From CAILZL01 sp049840395 (GTDB taxonomy: Bacteria; Pseudomonadota; Gammaproteobacteria; Steroidobacterales; Steroidobacteraceae), in assembly GCA_049840395.1 (NCBI GenBank), contig JASGLD010000002.1:248001-312000 (forward strand): DNA of 64,000 nucleotides, read 5' to 3'. The notes below the pieces were generated by a model. It was not told the DNA's origin and ran no database searches. It saw only the letters and a program-made list of their open reading frames with translations. The translations under genes and the position numbers were made by a program. The first letter of the stretch is position 1. Every line of letters begins with the position of its first letter. Positions 1-7,567 of the stretch are shown here, one piece after another.

Positions 1-418
1 ACAATTCATCCAGCCCCAGCGCAATGAACAAAATGGGCAGTACGGCCAAGGGCGGAATCATGGAGAGCGCGGTGACGAAGGTGCCCAGCGTGGCGCGCAC
101 CATGGGAATGATGCCGATGCATAGGCCCAGCATCAATGCCGTGACCGCACTGATACTTAGAGCGATACCAATGCGTTTCAAGCTGGCCCAGGTATCCAGC
201 CAGAATAAAACTTCGCCGCTGCGAGCATCTTCCTGAAAAGCATATTGCTTGATGGTCTCGGCAATACCACTCAATGCGGGTAACAACTTGTCGTCCGGAT
301 TTTCGGCCAAGCGCAGACTGGAGCCAAATATATAAGCCAGCAATAACAGGATGAAGGGCAGTGCGCTCAAAGCCAGCGCACTGCTACGACGCGGATGCAG
401 ATTAATAAGACGAGGCAT
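1..418 (-). CDS. ABC transporter permease of the guanidine/urea-carboxylase cluster (partial)
   Basis: Inner-membrane permease of a NitT/TauT-type ABC importer; only the N-terminal ~139 residues lie in the window and the C-terminus runs off the left edge. A basic N-terminus (MPRLINLHPRRSS) precedes a hydrophobic helix (ALPFILLLLAYIFG), a periplasmic stretch, then the start of the permease core (SLKRIGIALSISAVTALMLG, ending MIPPLAVLPILFIALGLDEL), which resembles the EAA-loop region of this family. Two in-frame ATGs abut a GAGGGAG Shine-Dalgarno; the second (418) has the better spacing, the first is at 421. It lies downstream of the binding-protein gene in the same leftward operon, so it probably moves guanidine or a related amidine. 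The substrate is inferred from context only. Confidence 0.8.
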   Translation of the reverse strand, partial: MPRLINLHPRRSSALALSALPFILLLLAYIFGSSLRLAENPDDKLLPALSGIAETIKQYAFQEDARSGEVLFWLDTWASLKRIGIALSISAVTALMLGLCIGIIPMVRATLGTFVTALSMIPPLAVLPILFIALGLDEL

Positions 419-438
419 CATCTCCCTCGCGGTATTTA

Positions 439-462
439 CCCTCCCCCGCATGCGGGGGAGGG
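439..462. repeat. GC-rich palindromic intergenic repeat
   Basis: A perfect 24-bp palindrome whose arm reads CCCTCCCCCGCA, followed by GGCAGGGAGGGG. It sits between the binding-protein and permease genes. The same core recurs at 4891-4914, 12169-12192 and 30427-30450, so it belongs to a dispersed repeat family. As RNA it would form a strong hairpin that could reduce permease expression relative to the binding protein. Confidence 0.85.
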
Positions 463-510
463 CAGGGAGGGGCGCGCAGAGTTAGCACATCAATCATTTA
501 TTGAATGCAC

Positions 511-1620
511 TCAGAGCTTGCCGTCAATCGCCAGCTTGGTATAGCTGTTGTCGAAGCGCATCTTGATGTTCTTGGCATTACCCAAGGTCTTGCCGTTGGG
601 GAACTCGATGCCCACTGCGTCGGCACTCTTGGCGCCATCTCCCAACAGACCATGTGCAAACGAGAAGTTGCGCACCAAGTCCATGTTCTTGATCACGCTG
701 TCGCTGTTGATGAAGGCGTAAGCCTCGGCAGGCGTGGTGTACATCTTGGTGGTGGCCAACTGGGCTTCGAAGCCGGGCAGATCGGTGCCGGAAGCCTTGG
801 CCATTGCAGTACGTGCGGCCTTGGTGGCGGCATCGCCCTTGAACATTACCGCCAGCGTTTCATACCACGCGCCGATCAAAGCCTTGCCCAGCTTGGGGTT
901 GGCTTTAAGTGTGGCGGTGTTCACCACCATCAGGTCCATGATCTCGCCGGGAATTTTGCTGGAGTCGAATACCAAGGTGGTGTTGGGAGTCTTCATGACT
1001 TCGCTGAGCTGAGGTTTCCAAGTCACCACCGCAGTGCTATCGACAGCGGCGAAGGCGCCCACGATATCGGCATCCGAAGTGTTGACCACTTTGATATCGC
1101 GTTCGCGCAGATTCACAGTTTCCAAAGCGCGTGCCATCAGGTAGTGCGATACCGATAGCTCTACCAAGTTGATCTTCTGGCCCTTGATGTCGGCCAGCTT
1201 CTTGCCTTTGCCCTTGAGTACGATGCCGTCATTGCCATTGGAGAAGTCGCCCATCACTAATGCAGTGGAATCGACGCCGCCTGCGGCGGGAATGGTCAGC
1301 ATGTCCATATTGGTCATCACGCAGGCATCGAAACCACCGGCCGTATATTGATTGATGGACTCGACGTAGTCGTTAACCTGCGTGAGTTGAATCTTGATGC
1401 CGTATTTATCGGCCCACTTTTTCAGAATGCCGCTTTGATTGGCGTAATCCCACGGCATCCAGCCCACGTAAATACTCCACGCGACTTTGAAGGAAGTCTT
1501 CTCGGCAGCTTGTGCAGGTTGCAGCAATACGCTGCCAAGCAGTAACACGCTCAGTAACTTGCCGGTGTGCATGGCGAAGTGTTGTAGAGCCTGACGGATG
1601 GAATTCAGTAATGCGTGCAT
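511..1620 (-). CDS. ABC transporter periplasmic substrate-binding protein, urea-carboxylase-associated family
   Basis: Periplasmic solute-binding protein (369 aa) of the NitT/TauT fold, the type found beside urea/guanidine carboxylases. A signal peptide (TGKLLSVLLLGSVLLQPAQA) precedes AAEKTSFKVAWSIYVGWMPW. Typical pieces follow: GGFDACVMTNMDMLTIPAAGG in the first lobe, the VELSVSHYLMARAL loop, and a C-terminal helical domain. I chose ATG 1620 because GAGGAG lies six bases upstream. The frame stays open to 1764, but that extension is translated riboswitch RNA, not protein. It is the first gene of the leftward operon, downstream of a guanidine-I riboswitch and a sigma-54-type promoter, so the likely cargo is guanidine. 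The family name is secure; the ligand is inferred from the riboswitch. Confidence 0.92.
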   Translation of the reverse strand: MHALLNSIRQALQHFAMHTGKLLSVLLLGSVLLQPAQAAEKTSFKVAWSIYVGWMPWDYANQSGILKKWADKYGIKIQLTQVNDYVESINQYTAGGFDACVMTNMDMLTIPAAGGVDSTALVMGDFSNGNDGIVLKGKGKKLADIKGQKINLVELSVSHYLMARALETVNLRERDIKVVNTSDADIVGAFAAVDSTAVVTWKPQLSEVMKTPNTTLVFDSSKIPGEIMDLMVVNTATLKANPKLGKALIGAWYETLAVMFKGDAATKAARTAMAKASGTDLPGFEAQLATTKMYTTPAEAYAFINSDSVIKNMDLVRNFSFAHGLLGDGAKSADAVGIEFPNGKTLGNAKNIKMRFDNSYTKLAIDGKL

Positions 1621-1721
1621 CGGGGTCTCCTCATGAAGCATATGAGTGTCGGCAATCCAATATGCCCGTGTTGCCAACCTTGCTGGTTCCCGTTCCATTG
1701 GAGTCAGCAACACGCGCAGTG

Positions 1722-1838
1722 CTCTGTCTCCCGGGCTTTTGTCCCGCCGTGTATCCCGCAGCAAACGTGTAAGGCGTTTATTGCTGGACTGCCTCTCTCG
1801 GACCAGCGCTGATGTTTACCAGCCGGAACCCTAGACGC
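1722..1838 (-). promoter_or_regulatory. Guanidine-I riboswitch (ykkC class)
   Basis: Read on the minus strand, the leader carries the conserved ykkC blocks in order: TCTAGGGTTCCGG at 1837-1825, CTGGTCCGAGAGA near 1807-1795, then ACGGCGGGACAAAAGCCC and GGGAGA at 1750-1727. This class senses guanidinium. It lies about 100 nt upstream of the binding-protein start. Just downstream, an 8-bp stem (CGTGTTGC/GCAACACG, 1667-1714) without a U-run may belong to the expression platform, so the switching mechanism is unclear. The family match is strong from sequence alone. Confidence 0.95.
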
Positions 1839-1858
1839 ACATTTTGTAATCCTGGTTT

Positions 1859-1874
1859 TGCAAATCGCATGCCT
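1859..1874 (-). promoter_or_regulatory. Sigma-54 (RpoN) type promoter for the transporter operon
   Basis: Minus-strand AGGCATGCGATTTGCA closely matches the -24/-12 consensus TGGCACG-N4-TTGCW. GG (1873-1872) and GC (1861-1860) are separated by exactly 10 nt. The predicted start near 1848 falls about 10 nt before the riboswitch. Sigma-54 control fits nitrogen-responsive expression of a nitrogen-source transporter. No clean full NtrC site was seen. Confidence 0.65.
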
Positions 1875-2105
1875 GAGTGAGTCGTGAATACAGGCCATGA
1901 AGTAAAAGGCCTTTATCTGGCGGGATACAAGGTTGGTGAGCAGTGTTGATCAATTGGCTTTCTCACTGTTTAGGGTCATGGAGCGAAGGAATTGCGCCGT
2001 TACGGTGCGGCGACTCTGTTGCGGCGTTGCTCATTGGTGCGTTTTGCCAGGCGTCGCACAAGGGTAAGTGGCGTTAACGGTGCATGGACGGTGGGCTGGC
2101 TGCAC

Positions 2106-2122
2106 TGGTACGAGACTTGCTA
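2106..2122 (+). promoter_or_regulatory. Sigma-54 (RpoN) type promoter for the guanidine degradation genes
   Basis: TGGTACGAGACTTGCTA matches TGGCACG-N4-TTGCW with one change; GG (2107-2108) and GC (2119-2120) are 10 nt apart. Transcription would begin near 2132, giving a 100-nt leader before the start at 2232. A possible NtrC half-site (TTGGTGC, 2034-2040) lies upstream, but no full palindrome is evident. The divergent transporter operon has its own sigma-54-type element. Confidence 0.7.
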
Positions 2123-2160
2123 TCTCCCCTGTAACAGGCCGGTGATAAGTCATGTGGCAA

Positions 2161-2192
2161 GTACGGCGGTCTCGCTATCGAGTACCGGGTAC
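2161..2192 (+). promoter_or_regulatory. Leader stem-loop upstream of the deiminase genes
   Basis: Nested pairing: outer GTAC/GTAC, inner GGTCTCG with CGAG-T-ACC, loop CTAT. It lies between the predicted sigma-54 start and the Shine-Dalgarno AAGAGG (2221-2226). It lacks the guanidine-I, -II or -III signatures I know. Its role is unknown; it may only stabilise mRNA. Confidence 0.35.
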
Positions 2193-2231
2193 AACTCAGT
2201 TATCAAGTAAGACATTCAACAAGAGGTGGGC

Positions 2232-2957
2232 ATGTCAGGCACAACGCCAGATTGGGTTTTATGGGAAGAACATCTACGCGACGGTGCGCATTGGTCGGGC
2301 ATCGTGCGACGCGGCACGACTCTGCGTTTGCTGACACCGGCGCCCGGCGCCAATCTCAGCATGACCTTCTTTAACAGCGAGCAGGTGCTGGAGCGTTACA
2401 ACATGGCCGATACGCTCAAGGCGCAGCACACGGCGTTTCTGCGCAAGGGTAATGTTTGCTATTCGGATATGGGGCGGGTGATGTGTTCCATTACCGAGGA
2501 TACCTGCGGTTGGCACGATACGATCAGTGGCGTCTCTGATGCAGCATTGGTTCACGCCAAGTACGGTGAGAGTTCTTTTCAGAAACAGCGCAATGCCTAT
2601 TACAAGAACGGTCAGGACAGTTTGCTGACCGAACTGGGCAAGCATGGGCTGGGCGCGCGCGATCTGGGTTCCACGATCAATTTCTTTAGCAAGGTTATCG
2701 TGGCTGATGACGGCGCGATGAAATTCGTCAGCGGCAACAGCAAGGCCAATGACTTTGTCGATCTACGTTTCGAAATGCATGCGCTGGTCGCTGTGTCTTC
2801 GTGCCAGCACCCGCTGGACCCGGAACCCGTATACAAACCCAGTCCCATTAATTTGATTGCCTGGCGTTCCGGACCGGCGCCACGCAATGACATGTGTCGT
2901 AATCTCTGTGAGGAAAATCAGCGTGGTTTTCACAACACCGAAGTTCTCTATCGTTGA
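2232..2957 (+). CDS. cgdA: Carboxyguanidine deiminase subunit (urea carboxylase-associated protein 1, DUF1989)
   Basis: 241-aa DUF1989-family protein. Proteins once called urea-carboxylase-associated proteins 1 and 2 form carboxyguanidine deiminase, which converts carboxyguanidine to allophanate and ammonia (established for the family). The conserved metal-site-like segment is visible as SITEDTCGWHDT near residues 87-98, matching the partner's ITADTCGRHDT. Other landmarks are GARDLGSTINFF and VDLRFEMHALVAVSSCQHP. ATG 2232 is chosen because AAGAGG lies five bases upstream; a GTG at 2226 is in frame but poorly placed. It is the first gene after the sigma-54-type promoter, 21 bp before its partner. 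The A/B lettering follows the UAAP1/2 order and is less sure than the family. Confidence 0.88.
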   Translation: MSGTTPDWVLWEEHLRDGAHWSGIVRRGTTLRLLTPAPGANLSMTFFNSEQVLERYNMADTLKAQHTAFLRKGNVCYSDMGRVMCSITEDTCGWHDTISGVSDAALVHAKYGESSFQKQRNAYYKNGQDSLLTELGKHGLGARDLGSTINFFSKVIVADDGAMKFVSGNSKANDFVDLRFEMHALVAVSSCQHPLDPEPVYKPSPINLIAWRSGPAPRNDMCRNLCEENQRGFHNTEVLYR

Positions 2958-2978
2958 GATGAATATACGAGTAGCACA

Positions 2979-3617
2979 ATGAGTATTGTTGAAAGCAATC
3001 TGCAAGCCGGAAAGGCCAAGACCAGCACGGTGGTGCCCGCAGGCGAACCTTGGATCGGCACCGTTAAAGCAGGTCAGGTTCTGCGCATTGTCGATCTGGA
3101 AGGCAATCAGGCGGTCGATACACTGTTCTATAGCGCTGTCGATAGCGAGGAGCGTTACAGCGCCAATGACACCATTCGTGCGCAGGGCAATATCTATCTC
3201 AGCACCGGTACGAAACTCTTATCGAATCGCGGTAATGCGTTGCTGACCATCACCGCCGATACCTGCGGTCGTCACGATACCTTGGGCGGTGCCTGCTCTG
3301 CGGAAAGCAACACGGTGCGCTATGCCTTGGACAAGCGCGATATGCACAGCTGTCGCGATAGCTTCTTGATGGCCATTGCTCATGGACATTCAGGCCTGAC
3401 CAAGCGCGATCTGTCCAGCAATATCAATTTCTTTATGAATGTGCCGGTAACACCCGATGGCGAGCTGCGCTTTGCCGATGGCATTTCCGCAGCAGGCCGC
3501 TATGTGGAAATGCGTGCGGAGATGGATGTGCTGGTGTTGATCTCCAACTGTCCGCAGTTGAATAACCCCTGCAATGCTTATAACCCGACTCCAGTGCAGT
3601 TGATGATCTGGGAATAA
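2979..3617 (+). CDS. cgdB: Carboxyguanidine deiminase subunit (urea carboxylase-associated protein 2, DUF1989)
   Basis: 212-aa partner and paralogue of the preceding gene. It shares the DTCG-x-HDT motif (ITADTCGRHDT, residues ~88-98), a downstream DLSSNINFFMNVPV block and a C-terminal VEMRAEMDVLVLISNCPQ segment with a cysteine where its neighbour also has one. The C-terminus NPTPVQLMIWE parallels the neighbour's SPINLIAWR, so the two arose by duplication. The product probably acts as a heteromer in the cytoplasm, deiminating carboxyguanidine to allophanate. It is immediately followed by an inverted repeat and the guanidine-II riboswitch, which would let the cell adjust carboxylase separately from deiminase. 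Confidence 0.88.
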   Translation: MSIVESNLQAGKAKTSTVVPAGEPWIGTVKAGQVLRIVDLEGNQAVDTLFYSAVDSEERYSANDTIRAQGNIYLSTGTKLLSNRGNALLTITADTCGRHDTLGGACSAESNTVRYALDKRDMHSCRDSFLMAIAHGHSGLTKRDLSSNINFFMNVPVTPDGELRFADGISAAGRYVEMRAEMDVLVLISNCPQLNNPCNAYNPTPVQLMIWE

Positions 3618-3692
3618 TTGACAATTGATAATGGACAATTGACAACGAGGGAATGTTCTTCGTTGTCAATTATCAATTGTCCATTGTCAATT
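3616..3692. repeat. AT-rich imperfect inverted repeat (AATTGACAATTG type)
   Basis: Two ~33-nt arms built from AATTGAC/GTCAATT units face each other around GGGAATGTTCT. The arms are not simple reverse complements: the internal ATCAATTG and GTCCATTG segments are reordered. The left arm overlaps the stop codon of the preceding gene. It could act as a strong intergenic hairpin isolating the deiminase genes from the carboxylase gene, or be a mobile repeat. Confidence 0.8.
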
Positions 3693-3705
3693 AACACGTC
3701 AATTA

Positions 3706-3773
3706 GATTTGCGGGACGACCCGCGAATCTTTATACAATCCGCTGGGACGACCCGGCAGCGATCGAGGATCGC
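3706..3773 (+). promoter_or_regulatory. Guanidine-II riboswitch (mini-ykkC) plus Shine-Dalgarno hairpin
   Basis: Two hairpins each carry the diagnostic ACGA loop on a GGG/CCC stem. The first (3706-3729) has a ten-pair stem: GATT, one T-G wobble, then GCGGG. The second (3742-3757) is GCTGGG-ACGA-CCCGGC. Twelve bases separate them. A third stem, GCGATC-GAG-GATCGC (3759-3773), contains the probable Shine-Dalgarno GAGGA of the GTG start at 3779. This class binds guanidinium and controls translation by freeing the ribosome site, so guanidine should raise carboxylase synthesis. Confidence 0.93.
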
Positions 3774-3778
3774 GGCCT

Positions 3779-6700
3779 GTGTTTACTGAAAAACGTTTCG
3801 ATAAAGTATTGATCGCCAATCGTGGGGCGATCGCCTGTCGTGTCATACGCACCTTACGCCGCCTGGGCATTCGTTCGGTGGCGGTCTACTCCGAAGCCGA
3901 TAAGCATTCCTTGCATGTGTTGCAAGCCGATGAGGCCATTTGCATTGGTGCTGCGCCTGCCGCCGAGAGCTATTTGAAGCAGGAAACCTTGTTGGCGGTT
4001 GCCAGGCAATGTGGCGCTCAGGCCATTCATCCCGGTTATGGCTTCCTAAGTGAAAACGCAGCATTTGCCGAGGTCTGTGCTGCAGCGGGCATCGTGTTCA
4101 TCGGTCCCACGCCACAGCAGATGCGCGACTTCGGTTTGAAGCATACGGCGCGTGCCTTGGCGCAGCAGGCCAATGTGCCAATGCTGCCGGGTAGCGGCTT
4201 GTTGTCCGATCTTGAGCATGCCGTGGCAGAAGCGCAGCGCGTTGGCTATCCCGCCATGTTGAAGAGCACTGCCGGTGGTGGCGGTATCGGCATGCAGCTG
4301 TGTCGTAATGAAGCCGAGTTGCGCGATGCCTTTTATTCGGTGGAGCGACTGGCGAAAAATAATTTCAGCCAGGGCGGCATGTTCTTGGAAAAATATGTTG
4401 AGCGTGCGCGGCACATTGAGGTGCAGATATTTGGCGACGGGCGGGGGCAGGTGGTGGCGTTGGGCGAACGCGATTGCTCCTTGCAACGTCGTAATCAAAA
4501 AGTGGTGGAAGAGACTCCCGCGCCAGGTTTAAGCGATGCTGTGCGTCAACAGTTGATGGACAATGCCGTGCGCCTGTCGAAGTCGGTGAATTATCAGTCA
4601 GCCGGCACAGTGGAATTTGTTTACGACATTGCCAGCAATGAGTTTTATTTTCTGGAGGTCAACACGCGTCTGCAGGTGGAGCACGGCGTTACGGAGCAAG
4701 TGACGGGTGTGGATCTGGTGGAGTGGATGATTCGGGTGGCGGAGGGCAGGTCGCCGTTAGCTGATTATCGTCATCGTCCTCAAGGTCATTCCATTCAAGT
4801 GCGTTTGTATGCGGAAGATCCGGCACGCAATTTTCGGCCTTCCAGTGGTTTGCTGACTGAGGTGCGGTTTCCGGAGTGCCCCCACCCTAACCCTCCCCCG
4901 CAGGCGGGGGAAGGAAATTGGGGCAATGTCGATCAATCTGCGCGTGTTAATTCCAACCCTCCCCCGTTTACGAGGGACGACTGCATGGATGCAGGAGGTA
5001 GAGCAACGCATGGAGCGGTTGCCGAGTGCAGGGTGGGGACGTCCGATACCCTGCGAGTCGACACCTGGATACGCACCGGCACCGAAGTCAGCGCTTACTA
5101 CGACCCCATGCTGGCCAAGTTGATCAGCCACGCATCTACTCGTGAACAAGCCTTGCAAGCGCTGCAGACAGCACTGGCGCAGACCAGTGTGTATGGCATC
5201 GAAACCAATCTGGATTACCTGCGTAATGTACTAGCCGATGAAGTGTTCGCACGCGGCGAACAGTACACACGCTATCTAGGCAGCAAGGAGTTTCACTCCG
5301 CCACCATCGAGGTACTACAGCCAGGTACGCAGTCGTGCATACAGGACTATCCGGGGCGCATCGGTTACTGGGATATCGGCGTGCCGCCTTCCGGGCCGAT
5401 GGACCACTATGCATTTCGTTTGGCCAATCGTTTGCTCGGCAACGACGCACAGGCAGCGGCATTGGAATTGACGGTGACCGGGCCGACGTTGAAATTCAAT
5501 GTCGATAGCATGATTGCGTTAACCGGTGCGGCCATGCGCGCGGAACTGGATGGTCAACCTATGCCGAGCTGGCAAGCGGTGACTGTCAAGCGCGGTTCGG
5601 TGTTGAAGCTGCGAGGTATTCAAGGCGGTGGACAGCGCGCCTATCTGGCTGTGCAAGGCGGATTCGATGTGCCGCTGTACATGGGCAGCCGTTCTACATT
5701 TACCTTGGGCCAGTTCGGTGGACATGGTGGTAGGGCACTGCGCGTGTGCGATGTGCTGCGCATCCAGCAGCATGCGTTAACGCAAGGCGATTGCGTTGCA
5801 TTACCTACGGCACTGATACCGCGGTATCAGTCGCACTGGCGTATCGCGGTGATGTACGGTCCGCATGGTGCGCCGGATTTCTTCACGCAAGCAGATATCG
5901 AGACCTTCTTCGCGACACGCTGGCAGGTGCACTACAACTCCAGTCGTACCGGCGTGCGCCTGATCGGACCCAAGCCGCAATGGGCGCGTCGCGATGGCGG
6001 CGAAGCGGGGTTGCATCCTTCCAACATTCACGACAATGCCTATGCCATTGGTGCGGTGGACTTCACCGGCGACATGCCGGTGATTCTTGGACCGGATGGT
6101 CCCAGTCTGGGCGGCTTTGTCTGTCCTGTAACCCTTGTGCAAGCCGAACTGTGGAAGATGGGGCAGTTAAAGCCGGGCGATACCATCGAATTCTATTGCG
6201 TGAGTTATGCGCAGGCCGTGCGCTTGCGGCGAGAAATGGATGCGGCTACTGACGATTTGGTTGTGTCCTCTACAGAGGCGGCAAGTTTTGATGAATCTGA
6301 GACGGGTTCAGCGTGCCTTGCCTGCAGTCCCGATCAGTCACCGACAGTGTGTTATCGCCAAGCCGGCGATGCCTATCTGTTGGTCGAATACGGCGAACAA
6401 GTGCTGGATCTGGAGTTACGCTTCCGTGTGCACGCCCTGATGCAATATCTGCAAGCCAAGGCCGTGCCGGGGGTGCAGGAGCTCACGCCGGGCATTCGTT
6501 CATTGCAGGTGCACTACGACAGTCGTGTGATCTCGCAGCAGCAACTATTAACGCTGCTACAACAAGCTGAGCATGAGCTGCCGGCGGTGGACGATGTCGA
6601 AGTGCCCAGCCGTATCGTTCATCTGCCTCTATCATGGGACGATCCGGCCACGCAGCTGGCCATCGACAAGTACATGCAATCGGTGCGGGCCGATGCGCCC

Positions 6701-7567
6701 TGGTGTCCCAGCAATATCGAGTTCATTCGTCGCATTAATGGCCTTGAGTCGATTGAGGATGTGTATCGCATCCTCTTTGAAGCCAGCTATCTAGTGATGG
6801 GCTTGGGCGATGTGTATCTGGGTGCACCGGTGGCCACGCCGCTCGATCCGCGTCATCGCTTGGTCACGACCAAGTACAACCCGGCGCGTACCTGGACGCC
6901 GGAGAATGCGGTGGGTATCGGTGGGGCTTATCTCTGCGTGTATGGCATGGAAGGGCCGGGCGGTTATCAATTCGTGGGCCGCACCGTGCAGATGTGGAAT
7001 CGCTATAGACAGACGCAGGACTTCAAGGACGGCAAGCAGTGGCTGCTGCGCTTCTTCGATCAGATTCGTTTTTATCCGGTGAGCGCCACTGAGTTGTTGC
7101 AGATGCGTGAGGACTTTATTGAAGGGCAGTTCCAGCTGCGTGTTGAAGCCACCACGCTGCGTCTGCGCGACTACCGTCAATATCTACAGCAGCATCGCGA
7201 TTCGATTGCCGAATTCAAAGCCAGGCAGCAAGCCGCGTTTGAGGCCGAGCGGCAGCGTTGGGCGGCCTCGGGTCAGTTGGCTGTTGAAAGTGAACCCAGC
7301 AAGCCAGTGATGGATGACAGTGCAATACCCGCTGACTGCATTGGCATTGCTTCACCGGTGACCGGCAGTGTCTGGCAGCTGAGCGCAACGCCAGGCACAA
7401 GGCTGGTAGCCGATGCAGAACTGTTGGTGGTGGAAGCCATGAAGATGGAAATTCCCATCTGTGTCGATGAGAACTGCGAGTTGGTGGAGCTGCGTTGCGT
7501 AAAGGGCAAGGCGGTGACTGCCGGTGAAATTGTCGCGGTAGTACGGCCGCAGGCCAACGTTAGTTGA
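3779..7567 (+). CDS. Biotin-dependent guanidine carboxylase (urea carboxylase family)
   Basis: 1262-aa single-chain carboxylase. The N-terminal biotin carboxylase (from VLIANRGAIACRVIRTL; ATP-grasp TAGGGGIGM; FLEVNTRLQVEHGVTE) is followed by a KipA-like carboxyltransferase half (~506-830, starting EVLQPGTQSCIQDYPGRIGY), a KipI-like half (~858-1070, YRQAGDAYLLVEYGE) and a C-terminal biotinyl domain with biotin lysine 1222 in VEAMKMEI. Relatives are ~1200 aa; the excess includes a 54-codon repeat-derived insertion (4878-5039) at the end of the biotin carboxylase domain. The family acts on urea or guanidine; two guanidine riboswitches and the deiminase genes argue for guanidine, giving carboxyguanidine. 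GTG start under guanidine-II control. Whether the insertion impairs activity is unknown. Confidence 0.9.
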   Translation: MFTEKRFDKVLIANRGAIACRVIRTLRRLGIRSVAVYSEADKHSLHVLQADEAICIGAAPAAESYLKQETLLAVARQCGAQAIHPGYGFLSENAAFAEVCAAAGIVFIGPTPQQMRDFGLKHTARALAQQANVPMLPGSGLLSDLEHAVAEAQRVGYPAMLKSTAGGGGIGMQLCRNEAELRDAFYSVERLAKNNFSQGGMFLEKYVERARHIEVQIFGDGRGQVVALGERDCSLQRRNQKVVEETPAPGLSDAVRQQLMDNAVRLSKSVNYQSAGTVEFVYDIASNEFYFLEVNTRLQVEHGVTEQVTGVDLVEWMIRVAEGRSPLADYRHRPQGHSIQVRLYAEDPARNFRPSSGLLTEVRFPECPHPNPPPQAGEGNWGNVDQSARVNSNPPPFTRDDCMDAGGRATHGAVAECRVGTSDTLRVDTWIRTGTEVSAYYDPMLAKLISHASTREQALQALQTALAQTSVYGIETNLDYLRNVLADEVFARGEQYTRYLGSKEFHSATIEVLQPGTQSCIQDYPGRIGYWDIGVPPSGPMDHYAFRLANRLLGNDAQAAALELTVTGPTLKFNVDSMIALTGAAMRAELDGQPMPSWQAVTVKRGSVLKLRGIQGGGQRAYLAVQGGFDVPLYMGSRSTFTLGQFGGHGGRALRVCDVLRIQQHALTQGDCVALPTALIPRYQSHWRIAVMYGPHGAPDFFTQADIETFFATRWQVHYNSSRTGVRLIGPKPQWARRDGGEAGLHPSNIHDNAYAIGAVDFTGDMPVILGPDGPSLGGFVCPVTLVQAELWKMGQLKPGDTIEFYCVSYAQAVRLRREMDAATDDLVVSSTEAASFDESETGSACLACSPDQSPTVCYRQAGDAYLLVEYGEQVLDLELRFRVHALMQYLQAKAVPGVQELTPGIRSLQVHYDSRVISQQQLLTLLQQAEHELPAVDDVEVPSRIVHLPLSWDDPATQLAIDKYMQSVRADAPWCPSNIEFIRRINGLESIEDVYRILFEASYLVMGLGDVYLGAPVATPLDPRHRLVTTKYNPARTWTPENAVGIGGAYLCVYGMEGPGGYQFVGRTVQMWNRYRQTQDFKDGKQWLLRFFDQIRFYPVSATELLQMREDFIEGQFQLRVEATTLRLRDYRQYLQQHRDSIAEFKARQQAAFEAERQRWAASGQLAVESEPSKPVMDDSAIPADCIGIASPVTGSVWQLSATPGTRLVADAELLVVEAMKMEIPICVDENCELVELRCVKGKAVTAGEIVAVVRPQANVS
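4878..5039 (+). repeat. In-frame GC-rich repeat element inside the carboxylase gene
   Basis: 162 bp (54 codons) bounded by GCCCCCACCCT and AGGGTGGGGAC, with internal palindromes at 4891-4914 (CCCTCCCCCGC type) and ~4957-4975. It translates to the low-complexity stretch PHPNPPPQAGEG and onward without a stop, between RFPE and TLRVDTW, which are contiguous or nearly so in relatives. The ends and core match the intergenic repeats at 12088-12204 and 30411-30504. Confidence 0.85.

Noticed and set aside
1621..1764. N-terminal extension of the substrate-binding protein to 417 aa
   Set aside because: The extra codons translate the 3' part of the guanidine-I riboswitch; the signal peptide and Shine-Dalgarno support the start at 1620.
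2000..2231. A second guanidine-I riboswitch on the plus strand before cgdA
   Set aside because: Pieces such as GGTACGAGAC look similar to ykkC, but the order and remaining blocks are missing; that segment is better explained as the -24/-12 promoter.
3779..7567. True urea carboxylase
   Set aside because: The fold cannot distinguish urea from guanidine, but guanidine-I and -II riboswitches and the deiminase pair favour guanidine. Urea activity remains possible.
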